DNA from: Bacteroidales bacterium
GTDB lineage: Bacteria > Bacteroidota > Bacteroidia > Bacteroidales > UBA3824
DNA: 64,000 nt
Direction: 5' to 3'
Assembly (NCBI GenBank): GCA_017544805.1
Contig: JAFYDK010000001.1
Location: 25,660-89,659, forward strand
Part shown: positions 17,509 through 25,917 of the stretch, in pieces
Position numbering within the stretch: position 1 is the stretch's first letter
Layout of the letters: the number at the start of each line of letters is the position of its first letter
Made by a program: the position numbers and the translations under genes
Notes under the pieces: generated by a model
The model's input: the letters and a program-made list of their open reading frames with translations, nothing else
The model's database searches: none
Told to the model about the DNA's origin: nothing

Positions 17509-20500
17509 ATGAGCTTACTGCAAAACATTTTTAAAACTTTTTTCGGAGACAAATCCTCCAAAGACATCAAAAAATTGATGCCGATAGTGGGGCAAATTAA
17601 TTCCGAATATGCAAAATTAAAAAATTTAAGCAACGACGAATTAAGAGCATTAACCCAAAAATTAAGGGATGAGCTCAAAGAATCCGTAAAAGCGGAAGAA
17701 GAGAATCTCGCCGGCTATAAAAATCAACTTGAAGGCTCGGCAACATTGTCAGTAAAAGAACAGGAAACACTTTATGACAATATCGAAGCAACAGAAAAGC
17801 AAATCAGGAAAATCCTCAGCGAAAAACTCGATGAAATTCTCCCTCAAGCTTTTGCAATTATAAAAGACACTGCCCGCAGATTCAAGGAAAACGAAGAAAT
17901 CGAAGTTACGGCAACACCTTTCGATAGAGAACTTGCCACACGTTTCGAGAGCATCAGAATTGATAACGACAAAGCATATTACAATCATACATGGAGAGCA
18001 GGAGGCAACCTTTTGACATGGAACATGGTTCATTACGACGTTCAGTTAATCGGCGGTATAGTTCTCCACCAAGGCAAAATCGCGGAAATGGCAACCGGTG
18101 AAGGTAAAACTCTCGTTGCAACCCTTCCCGTATTCCTCAACGCATTGACAGGCAGAGGCGTACACGTTGTTACAGTAAACGATTATTTGGCAAAACGTGA
18201 TAGCGAATGGATGGGTATGTTATATCAATTTCACGGTCTTAGCGTTGATTGTATCGACAAACACCAGCCGAACTCGCCTCAAAGAAGAAAAGCTTATTAT
18301 TCAGACATAACTTTCGGTACTAACAACGAATTCGGTTTTGACTATTTGAGGGACAATATGTGCGCCTCTCCCGAGGAGTTAGTACAAAGAAAACACGTTT
18401 TTGCAATCGTAGACGAGGTAGACTCAGTTTTGATTGACGATGCCCGTACACCTTTAATTATTAGCGGACCCGTTCCTAAGGCAGGCGACGATATGCAACT
18501 CTTTATGAGCCTTAAACCCAAAGTAGAAATGCTTGTTGAACATCAAAAACAATTGGTAAACAAGCTTTTGAACGAGGCTAAAACTCTTATCAAACAAGGC
18601 GATAAAGTAAAAGGCGGCGTTAAATTATTAAAAGCGTGGAAAGGTCTTCCAAAAAACAACGCTTTGATTAAATTTTTGAGCGAGGAAGGCAACAAAGTGC
18701 TTTTGAATGCTACCGAAGGCGAATACATGGCCGAAAACAACAAACGTATGCCTGAAATTACGGACGAACTTTATTTCGTTATCGAAGAAAAACAAAATTC
18801 GGTAGATTTAACGGAAAAAGGTATCGACCTTATCACCGGCAACTCTGACGACCCACAGTTTTTCGTCATGCCCGATGTCGGCAGCGAGGTTGCGGAAATC
18901 GAACATTCAGGACTTTCGGACGAAGAAAAAATCGCGAAAAAAGACAAACTTATGTCGGATTATGCGGTTAAATCCGAAAGAATCCACACCATCAATCAGT
19001 TGTTGAAGGCTTACACAATGTTTGAAAAAGATCAAGAATACGTCGTTATGGACAACAAAGTAAAAATTGTTGACGAACAGACAGGACGTATTATGGAAGG
19101 CAGACGTTATTCCGACGGTCTTCATCAAGCAATTGAAGCAAAAGAAAATGTTAAAGTCGAGGCTGCAACCCAGACTTTTGCAACGATAACGCTTCAAAAC
19201 TATTTCCGTATGTACGAGAAAATTTCGGGTATGACCGGTACGGCGGAAACGGAAGCAGGCGAATTTTGGGACATTTACAAACTTGACGTTTGCGTTATCC
19301 CGACCAATTTGCCCGTTATCAGAAAAGACGAAAACGATTTGGTTTACAAGACCAAACGTGAAAAATACAATGCCGTAATTCAGGAAATTGAAAGAATCCA
19401 CAAAGAGGGTCGTCCCGTTCTTGTTGGTACGACATCAGTAGAGGTTTCTGAATTATTAAGCAAGATGTTGTTAATGAGACATTTGGATCATAACGTTTTG
19501 AACGCTAAACAGCACGCTCGCGAGGCTGAAATCGTTGCTGCGGCAGGTCAGAAAGGTGCAATTACGATTGCAACTAACATGGCAGGTCGTGGTACCGACA
19601 TCAAACTCTCAGACGAGGTAAAAGCCAAAGGCGGACTTGCAATCATCGGTACTGAAAGACACGAGTCAAGACGTGTAGACAGACAGTTAAGAGGTCGTGC
19701 CGGACGTCAAGGCGACCCGGGTACATCACAGTTTTTCGTTTCCTTGGAAGATAATTTGATGCGTCTTTTCGGAAGCGAAAGAATTGCCGCTTTGATGGAC
19801 AGAATGGGCTTGGAAGAAGGCGAAGTAATTCAGCACAGCATCGTTACAAAATCTATCGAAAGAGCTCAAAAGAAAGTCGAAGAAAACAACTTCGGTATCC
19901 GTAAACGCCTTTTGGAATATGATGACGTAATGAACAAGCAACGTGAAGTAATTTACCGTCAGCGCAGAAACGCACTTTTCGGCGAAGGTCTTGATATTGA
20001 ACTTACAAATATGCTCAACGATGCTTGCGAAAACATTGCAAATCATTATCATAACGAAGGCGATTTCGTAGCTTTCGCATTGGAGGTTTCAAAAAGTTTG
20101 GGAATCCAAAACCCCGTTTCTGAAGAAGATTTCTTAAAACTTTCAAACGAGAAAATCGCTGATAAATTGTTTGATACGGCATTCAACAACCTCTCGCAAA
20201 AGATGAAAATCATCCGCGAACAGGCTATGCCTACGATTAAAAACGTTTATGAAAATTACAGCGACCGTTATGAATACATCGTTGTTCCGATTACAGACGG
20301 ACGCAGAATTTTCCAAATCCGTGTTAATCTTAAAAAAGCATACGAAACAGAATGTCGCGAAATTACCAAAGCGTTTGAAAAAATCATAATGCTTATCACA
20401 ATCGACGAAAATTGGAAAGAGCATTTAAGAGATTTAGACGATTTGAAACAAGCGGTTCAAGATGCAAGATACGAACAGAAAGACCCGTTGGTAATTTTCA

Positions 20501-20868
20501 AAATCGAATCTAACGGCTTGTTTGACAAGATGTTGGACAAAAACAACAAGTCAATAATTTCTACGATTATGCGTGGTCAGATTCCTATTCAAAACCCTGA
20601 CGAAGTAGCTCAAGCACAAGCTCAAGCATTAGCACAAGCACAAGCAAGGGCTATGGCTCTCAAACGCGAACAGGAAAAACTCCGTGCTACTCAAGAAGAA
20701 GCACAAAAAATCACTGACGAACCGCAACCTCAACAACGTCAGCAAGAACGTCCTCAACAGAAAGTTCAGCCTATCGTAAGAGGTGAGAAAAAAGTCGGCA
20801 GAAACGATCCTTGTCCCTGCGGCAGCGGTAAAAAATACAAAAACTGCCACGGCAAAGGTTTAGAATAA
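17509..20868 (+). CDS. secA: Protein translocase ATPase SecA
   Basis: A 1119-residue SecA, the motor that drives unfolded preproteins through SecYEG. Walker A is in [14 protein letters not shown], Walker B in [15 protein letters not shown], and the second nucleotide domain ends in [10 protein letters not shown]. It is about 220 residues longer than E. coli SecA. Most of the extra length is an insertion after the first DEAD block (about 325-430), common in Bacteroidota. A Gln/Ala-rich linker (about 1020-1090) precedes the zinc-binding SEC-C motif ([14 protein letters not shown]), which contacts SecB or the ribosome. Own promoter and terminator. Confidence 0.97.
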   Translation: MSLLQNIFKTFFGDKSSKDIKKLMPIVGQINSEYAKLKNLSNDELRALTQKLRDELKESVKAEEENLAGYKNQLEGSATLSVKEQETLYDNIEATEKQIRKILSEKLDEILPQAFAIIKDTARRFKENEEIEVTATPFDRELATRFESIRIDNDKAYYNHTWRAGGNLLTWNMVHYDVQLIGGIVLHQGKIAEMATGEGKTLVATLPVFLNALTGRGVHVVTVNDYLAKRDSEWMGMLYQFHGLSVDCIDKHQPNSPQRRKAYYSDITFGTNNEFGFDYLRDNMCASPEELVQRKHVFAIVDEVDSVLIDDARTPLIISGPVPKAGDDMQLFMSLKPKVEMLVEHQKQLVNKLLNEAKTLIKQGDKVKGGVKLLKAWKGLPKNNALIKFLSEEGNKVLLNATEGEYMAENNKRMPEITDELYFVIEEKQNSVDLTEKGIDLITGNSDDPQFFVMPDVGSEVAEIEHSGLSDEEKIAKKDKLMSDYAVKSERIHTINQLLKAYTMFEKDQEYVVMDNKVKIVDEQTGRIMEGRRYSDGLHQAIEAKENVKVEAATQTFATITLQNYFRMYEKISGMTGTAETEAGEFWDIYKLDVCVIPTNLPVIRKDENDLVYKTKREKYNAVIQEIERIHKEGRPVLVGTTSVEVSELLSKMLLMRHLDHNVLNAKQHAREAEIVAAAGQKGAITIATNMAGRGTDIKLSDEVKAKGGLAIIGTERHESRRVDRQLRGRAGRQGDPGTSQFFVSLEDNLMRLFGSERIAALMDRMGLEEGEVIQHSIVTKSIERAQKKVEENNFGIRKRLLEYDDVMNKQREVIYRQRRNALFGEGLDIELTNMLNDACENIANHYHNEGDFVAFALEVSKSLGIQNPVSEEDFLKLSNEKIADKLFDTAFNNLSQKMKIIREQAMPTIKNVYENYSDRYEYIVVPITDGRRIFQIRVNLKKAYETECREITKAFEKIIMLITIDENWKEHLRDLDDLKQAVQDARYEQKDPLVIFKIESNGLFDKMLDKNNKSIISTIMRGQIPIQNPDEVAQAQAQALAQAQARAMALKREQEKLRATQEEAQKITDEPQPQQRQQERPQQKVQPIVRGEKKVGRNDPCPCGSGKKYKNCHGKGLE

Positions 20869-20887
20869 AAAAACATTCACCAAAAGA

Positions 20888-20939
20888 AACGTTTACGGAT
20901 TTGAGAAAAAATGCTTAATCCGTAAACGTTATTTTTTTC
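20888..20939 (+). terminator. Terminator of secA
   Basis: Perfect 14-base arms, AACGTTTACGGATT (20888-20901) and its complement (20917-20930), followed by a run of seven T. It ends a few bases before xerD, so xerD must have its own promoter or rely on read-through. Confidence 0.9.
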
Positions 20940-20943
20940 AAAT

Positions 20944-21897
20944 ATGAACACTGAAAATCAAATACATTTAGAAAATTTCATAGAACATTTGACTTTGGAA
21001 AGGTCTATGTCTGACAACACAATAGAAGCCTACAAAGACGATATAGAAAAACTAATATTTTATTCAGAAAATTTTTTAGGGGACAAAAATTTGGAAACTC
21101 TCACCTTGGACGACCTTTCAAATTTTATGGTTTGGATTGGTCAGCTGAATTTATCACCGAAATCTCAAGCAAGAATTTTAAGCGCAGTAAAACATTTTTA
21201 TAATCATTTGATAAATTTAGGAAAAATAGAATCAAGCCCGGCATATTTGCTTTCAAGACCGAAAGTCGGCATGGAACTGCCTACAGTTCTGACTGTTGAA
21301 GAAATCAATGCGTTAGAAAAAGCTGTCGATTTATCTTCTTACGAAGGCGAAAGAAACAGGGCTATAATCGAAATGCTATTCAGCTGCGGACTCAGGGTTT
21401 CTGAATTAATAAACTTAAAAATTCAAGACATAAATTTTGAACACCGTTTTGTTAAAATCACGGGAAAAGGCAACAAAACGAGATTTGTTCCGATTAGTTC
21501 GATAGCCTTAGAATACATCGGCTATTACAACGAGAAAATGCGCTGTCATCTGATTATCAACAAAGAAAACAAAGATTACTTATTCTTAAACCGCCGGGCC
21601 AGAAAACTTTCAAGGGTTATGATTTTCACAATCATAAAACGTCTATGCGAAAAAGCAAACATCAACAAACATGTCAGCCCGCACACGCTAAGACATTCAT
21701 TTGCAACGCATTTGGTAAGAGGCGGCGCAAATTTAAGAGCCGTTCAAGAGATGTTAGGACACGAATCCATTCAGACCACGGAAATTTATACGCATCTCGA
21801 TGACGAATATCTAAGAGATACGATTTTGAGTTTTCACCCCAGAAACAATCCGAAACTTATTTTTCCTGAAAATCATAACGAAATTGAGGATTTATAA
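20944..21897 (+). CDS. xerD: Tyrosine recombinase XerC/XerD-type
   Basis: A 317-residue tyrosine recombinase that resolves chromosome dimers at dif. It has the N-terminal core-binding domain (about 5-95) and a catalytic domain with all key residues: Arg151 (CGLRVSEL), Lys175 (GKGNK), His247 and Arg250 (HTLRHS), His273 (LGHES) and nucleophile Tyr282 (YTHLD). Length and order match chromosomal XerD; XerC cannot be excluded. After the usual HPR ending at residue 300 there is an extra 17-residue tail ending PENHNEIEDL. This tail is mirrored at the end of the convergent gene, and the two genes overlap by six bases. Confidence 0.93.
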   Translation: MNTENQIHLENFIEHLTLERSMSDNTIEAYKDDIEKLIFYSENFLGDKNLETLTLDDLSNFMVWIGQLNLSPKSQARILSAVKHFYNHLINLGKIESSPAYLLSRPKVGMELPTVLTVEEINALEKAVDLSSYEGERNRAIIEMLFSCGLRVSELINLKIQDINFEHRFVKITGKGNKTRFVPISSIALEYIGYYNEKMRCHLIINKENKDYLFLNRRARKLSRVMIFTIIKRLCEKANINKHVSPHTLRHSFATHLVRGGANLRAVQEMLGHESIQTTEIYTHLDDEYLRDTILSFHPRNNPKLIFPENHNEIEDL

Positions 21898-21923
21898 ATC
21901 TTCAATTTCGTTGTTTTCGGGAT
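21866..21923. repeat. Loop-less palindrome spanning the stop codons of two convergent genes
   Basis: The 18-base arm at 21877-21894 and the arm at 21895-21912 are inverted copies with one mismatch (a G-T pair) and no spacer. With one three-base gap the similarity continues outward on both sides. The TTATAA at the centre is the shared leucine plus stop codon of both genes. It may also act as a bidirectional terminator, but there is no GC-rich stem or T run. Confidence 0.9.
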
Positions 21924-22380
21924 TGTATTTCAAATTGTGCTGATGAAGCGTTTTGTTAAAAATCTGAATGTCGATTTTTGCATTGCGCCACAAATATAAT
22001 TCATGCCTTAAATCATGAATCACACTTTTTAAATAGGCAACCGTTTGGCTATCGTCTTCTTTTTCGTCCAAAGACGATTCGTTATTTTCTTGTTTTTCCT
22101 CCTCTAAATCACTCGAAGGTTTTTCAGCCTCCAAAGACTCCTCTTTCTCCTCTTTAGGCTTTGAAACTTTTTTTTCTTTAGGCTTTACTTCCTTTTTCTC
22201 TTCCTTAACATCAACTTCCTCATTTTCAGCCTCTTGATTATTTTCCTCAGGGGCGGAATCAGGAGTTTCAAGGTCAATAGGATTGCCTTTCATCTCGCCT
22301 TTACGCGATTTCAAACGTTTCATTCCAAGCGAGTTTTCAATCAAACTATCAAGCCCGCCCTTAAAATTTTTTTTTGCCAT
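21892..22380 (-). CDS. ParA-partner candidate with a ParB-like N-terminal peptide
   Basis: A 162-residue protein with no DNA-binding domain that I can see. Residues 1-18 (MAKKNFKGGLDSLIENSL) resemble the first residues of ParB (K-x-L-GRGLDALL), the peptide that stimulates ParA ATPase. Residues 30-110 are a Glu/Lys/Pro-rich, probably disordered linker. Residues about 110-150 form a helical, coiled-coil-like segment. It starts 17 bases after the ParA gene and in the same direction, so the two are an operon. I infer that it is the ParA partner/adaptor that replaces ParB here. Its last residues (PENNEIEDL) repeat the tail of XerD. Function otherwise unknown. Confidence 0.72.
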   Translation of the reverse strand: MAKKNFKGGLDSLIENSLGMKRLKSRKGEMKGNPIDLETPDSAPEENNQEAENEEVDVKEEKKEVKPKEKKVSKPKEEKEESLEAEKPSSDLEEEKQENNESSLDEKEDDSQTVAYLKSVIHDLRHELYLWRNAKIDIQIFNKTLHQHNLKYNPENNEIEDL

Positions 22381-22397
22381 AACACCTTTATTTTATG

Positions 22398-23186
22398 TTA
22401 ATCCTCCTTAGAGTTTTCTTCTTGCTCATCGTCATCTAAATGACGCTCAATGATTTCCTTACAAAGTCTTTTGTAATCCTCAGCACCTTTGCTTTGCGGG
22501 TCATAATGGAAAATATCCATTCCCTGACTCGGAGCCTCTGCCAAAGCGATATTTTCACGAATTTTCGTATCAAAAAGTTTCTCCTGAAAATACGTGTAAA
22601 TAGTGTCTACAACATCTCTGTGAAGAACTTTACGCTTATCAAACTGTGTTACAAAAACTCCTGTAATTTCAATTTTCTTGTTAAGCCTTTTCTTAACCTT
22701 ACCGATGACTTCGATAATCTTTGTCAGACCCTTTATCGCCAAATAATGCGCCTGAAGCGGAATATAAACTTCGTTAGCGGCAGTCAAAGCGTTAATCGTT
22801 AAAAGTCCCAACGAAGGCGGACAATCAATAAAAACATAATCGTATTTTTTAGCGACATCGTTTATTGCCTCCGCCAAAATATACTCTCTGCCTGCCTCGT
22901 TGATTAATTCCATCTCCGCACCCGAAAGGTCAAGCGTAGAGGGCAAAATTTCCAAATTTTCAAAAACTTCGACCGTTTCTACCTCAGCCTCACCTTTAAG
23001 TACTTCATATACAGAAACTTTAGCTTTGTTAATACCAAAACTTTGTGTCATATTAGCCTGCGGATCCATATCAATGAGCAGGACTTTATAACCTATCAAA
23101 GCCAATCCGGCTCCGATATTTACCACTGATGTCGTTTTGCCGACACCGCCTTTATGATTGCTGACCGCTATTATTGTTGTGTCCAT
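22398..23186 (-). CDS. ParA-family (Soj/MinD-like) ATPase
   Basis: A 262-residue ParA with the deviant Walker A HKGGVGKTT (11-19, both signature Lys12 and Lys17), the switch block DMDPQANMTQSFG, and FIDCPPSLGLLTINAL as Walker B. Such ATPases bind DNA or the nucleoid and position plasmids, chromosomes, chemoreceptor arrays or organelles. No parB or parS follows. The only partner is the 162-residue ParB-mimic gene 17 bases downstream. The C-terminus is strongly acidic (DDDEQEENSKED). Whether it moves DNA or a protein cargo cannot be told from sequence. Confidence 0.9.
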   Translation of the reverse strand: MDTTIIAVSNHKGGVGKTTSVVNIGAGLALIGYKVLLIDMDPQANMTQSFGINKAKVSVYEVLKGEAEVETVEVFENLEILPSTLDLSGAEMELINEAGREYILAEAINDVAKKYDYVFIDCPPSLGLLTINALTAANEVYIPLQAHYLAIKGLTKIIEVIGKVKKRLNKKIEITGVFVTQFDKRKVLHRDVVDTIYTYFQEKLFDTKIRENIALAEAPSQGMDIFHYDPQSKGAEDYKRLCKEIIERHLDDDEQEENSKED

Positions 23187-23208
23187 AAAATATATTTTTT
23201 TGCGAAAT

Positions 23209-23216
23209 CAAAGATA
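23209..23216 (-). promoter_or_regulatory. Probable -7 element for the ParA operon
   Basis: Reads TATCTTTG on the minus strand, 22 bases before the ParA start at 23186. Confidence 0.58.
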
Positions 23217-23379
23217 TAATATTTTTTAAGAACTAACAATTTTTTTTCAAAAAATAAGCCAAATATTTTTTGGAAGTTTTGAAACGATATTTAGGTAAAA
23301 AAAAGAGTGTTTGCATTTGCATATTTTAAAAATTTTTATTTTCTTTGACAAAAATTTACACTAACAAGTAACACGGCAC

Positions 23380-25845
23380 ATGAAAAACTTTTATCTGCTT
23401 TTATTACTGACAGTTAGTCCGTTTTTCGTCTTTGCGCAAAACGACGATTTTGACGAAATTATCGAGAGAGATATTCTCGGTTACGGCAATATTAACCTTG
23501 AAGTAAGAGAAAAGAAACAAGTAATCGGTGCGGCAAGATCTTCTAAAAGTGCTGAAGAATTGCCTGTTACCGTATATGTTATCACACATGACGACATTAT
23601 AACCCACGGCTATGTAACTCTATGCGACGTTCTCAAAAACGTGCCGGGTATCAGAGTTGCACAACCTGCCGGTGCAGAATTAGGCGAAGGTTTTATGCAA
23701 AGGGGTATGACGGGCAACACATACTCCAAAATTCTTATAAACGGTGTTGATGTAAAACCATCCGGCTCCGTAGGTATGCCTTTGAGTGCAAATCTCCCTA
23801 TAAGACAAGCAGAAAGGATAGAAATCGTTTACGGTCCCGCCTCAGCCTCTTACGGTAACGATGCGTGCGGTGGTGTCATAAATATAGTTACAAAATCCCC
23901 GGACGAAAAAGGTTTTACAAGTGCCGATATTATGATAGGTTCAGGCGGTAAACAATATCTGAATTTCAACACGGGTATCAAAATAGGTCACGGAAAACAC
24001 GTTGCAGCCATATCTTTTTACGGTTCTAATCTCAATGTCAATGAAATGAACCTTCCCGATGGTAGCGATGCCGAGGTTTATAACCGCTGGAATTATTTTC
24101 TTCAGCACGGACAAGAGATTCAAATTCAAGCAGTTGACGGTAATGTATACAATATTTCACAAGAAATGATTAGCGAAAGTATGTTCGAGAAATACAACTT
24201 TCTTTTCGACGACATGAAATATTACTTCGTTAATTATAAAGGTGATTTTTTGTATCCTGAAATTTGCAAACGCCCGCAAAAAGCTACTCAATTAGGCGCA
24301 GAGGTAAAATACAGGGCATTTAGTTTCTCATACAATTTAATGCACAGAATGGATTACACCAACCACGGCGTAAGTCCGTTCACTTATAATTATAGTGATC
24401 CTAATTCGCTTTTCGGTGAATACATACATCGTTTTGTAGTCTCCTCTGACATTCAAGCGGGAATTTTTACATCAAACACTTCGCTCCACTTAATTCATTA
24501 CAGAATGGACGAAAACTCTTACCGTTCTGTAAACTGGGACAAAAATAATTTATATTTCTGGGGTGCAAGCGATGATTTGGGACTTGAGGAAAACATGGAG
24601 TTCAAAATTTCAGATAAGTTTTCAATCAACGGCGGCGGCTCGTTTACTTACACCGGCGTTTTACCAAAAACAACCGATAATTCCACGAAATTCGATTTCA
24701 AATCGTACAAAATGTTTTCGGAAAAAAGCGATTTTAAGTATCCCATTTTAGGTAGTTGGGGTATTTATCCGTTTACTTATTGGCAAGCTGGTGCATATAT
24801 GCAAGCCGATTACGACTTCAGCCCCGTCAATATTACGGCAGGTTTAAGATACGATTATAGTTCGCAATGGGGTGCATCACTCAATCCGCGTATCGCATTC
24901 CTTTGGAAAGTAACTGACAAATTCAATATCAGAGCCTCGGAAGGTTTCGCATACAAAAGCCCTGCTGCAAACCAATTATATTATACAGTGTCGGTTGCTA
25001 TGGAAAATCCTCAGGCTCCTAACGGTTATGTTATTGCATATCACCATATTCCCACTGTGGGAAAACTTACGCCGGAACATATCTCCGCTACGGAGGTCGG
25101 CTTGAGGTACAATCTCAACAAAACCAATTATCTCGAGCTTGTAGGCTATACCAATAGGGTAAGAGATCCACTCTTTAGAACGATGTACGCCATGAACGAT
25201 ATATCTAACTATATCGAAAAATACGGAGTTTGGATGACAACGGACGAAAATTCGGATTATATCGTTCCGGGATATTTTTCTGTCGGAATCACCGACTTAA
25301 TGAACGCCAACAATGACAGAAAATACACAAGGGCATATATCAACGAATCGGATGCTAAATCAAAACTTTATAGTTTGCAATTAATCGGAGTGTTCAAAGA
25401 CATTATAAAACCGATACATCTTAACATTTCGGGCAGTTATACGTATGCAATCGGAGAAGAAACGCTTACAATATACAACAACGGTGAAAAAGAGGTTACA
25501 AAAATTAATTACGTCAGAGGCGTGCCGAAATCTTTGGCACAAATCTCAATTGATTTTGACTTTTGGAAAATATTGCATTTAAGGGCAGACAATATATATT
25601 CGTCAAAAGTTTCAAGAAAATATTACGAAGGCATTGATAATAAATTTTATTGGGCTCCTTCGTATTATGATTTGGATTTGGTACTTTCAGCGAAATTTAC
25701 GAAAAAACTTTCCGCTATGATGAAGGTAACTAACGTAACTAATGAACTTTACGGCGGAATGGATGCCTTTGAAATGGACGTGGATTTGAATTACAATCCG
25801 CAACTACTCAGAACTTTTACATTTGGAATTACGTACGATTTTTAG
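23380..25845 (+). CDS. TonB-dependent outer-membrane receptor
   Basis: An 821-residue outer-membrane receptor. Signal peptide 1-19 (cut after FAQ). The plug domain starts near 55 (ELPVTVYVITHDDI), with the usual LKNVPGIRV, QRGM and RIEIVYGPASASYGNDACGGVINIVTK blocks. The rest is a 22-strand barrel ending in the aromatic FTFGITYDF. There is no N-terminal carboxypeptidase-like domain and no SusD partner next to it, so it looks like a siderophore/vitamin or small-ligand receptor rather than a SusC polysaccharide porin. No Fur-type operator or cobalamin riboswitch is recognisable upstream. The following SpoIIE gene is 72 bases away. Confidence 0.92.
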   Translation: MKNFYLLLLLTVSPFFVFAQNDDFDEIIERDILGYGNINLEVREKKQVIGAARSSKSAEELPVTVYVITHDDIITHGYVTLCDVLKNVPGIRVAQPAGAELGEGFMQRGMTGNTYSKILINGVDVKPSGSVGMPLSANLPIRQAERIEIVYGPASASYGNDACGGVINIVTKSPDEKGFTSADIMIGSGGKQYLNFNTGIKIGHGKHVAAISFYGSNLNVNEMNLPDGSDAEVYNRWNYFLQHGQEIQIQAVDGNVYNISQEMISESMFEKYNFLFDDMKYYFVNYKGDFLYPEICKRPQKATQLGAEVKYRAFSFSYNLMHRMDYTNHGVSPFTYNYSDPNSLFGEYIHRFVVSSDIQAGIFTSNTSLHLIHYRMDENSYRSVNWDKNNLYFWGASDDLGLEENMEFKISDKFSINGGGSFTYTGVLPKTTDNSTKFDFKSYKMFSEKSDFKYPILGSWGIYPFTYWQAGAYMQADYDFSPVNITAGLRYDYSSQWGASLNPRIAFLWKVTDKFNIRASEGFAYKSPAANQLYYTVSVAMENPQAPNGYVIAYHHIPTVGKLTPEHISATEVGLRYNLNKTNYLELVGYTNRVRDPLFRTMYAMNDISNYIEKYGVWMTTDENSDYIVPGYFSVGITDLMNANNDRKYTRAYINESDAKSKLYSLQLIGVFKDIIKPIHLNISGSYTYAIGEETLTIYNNGEKEVTKINYVRGVPKSLAQISIDFDFWKILHLRADNIYSSKVSRKYYEGIDNKFYWAPSYYDLDLVLSAKFTKKLSAMMKVTNVTNELYGGMDAFEMDVDLNYNPQLLRTFTFGITYDF

Positions 25846-25917
25846 AATTTGAGATTATTTTATTAAAAATTGGAACTTAATTTGTAATAACAACAAGAGG
25901 AAAAACAATCTGTAAAG

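Noticed and set aside
18543..18743. Short antisense frames inside secA
   Set aside because: They fall wholly within a well-supported essential gene and show no independent signals.
23187..23379. Riboswitch or Fur box upstream of the TonB receptor
   Set aside because: The region is AT-rich without a recognisable cobalamin, thiamin or Fur-type pattern.
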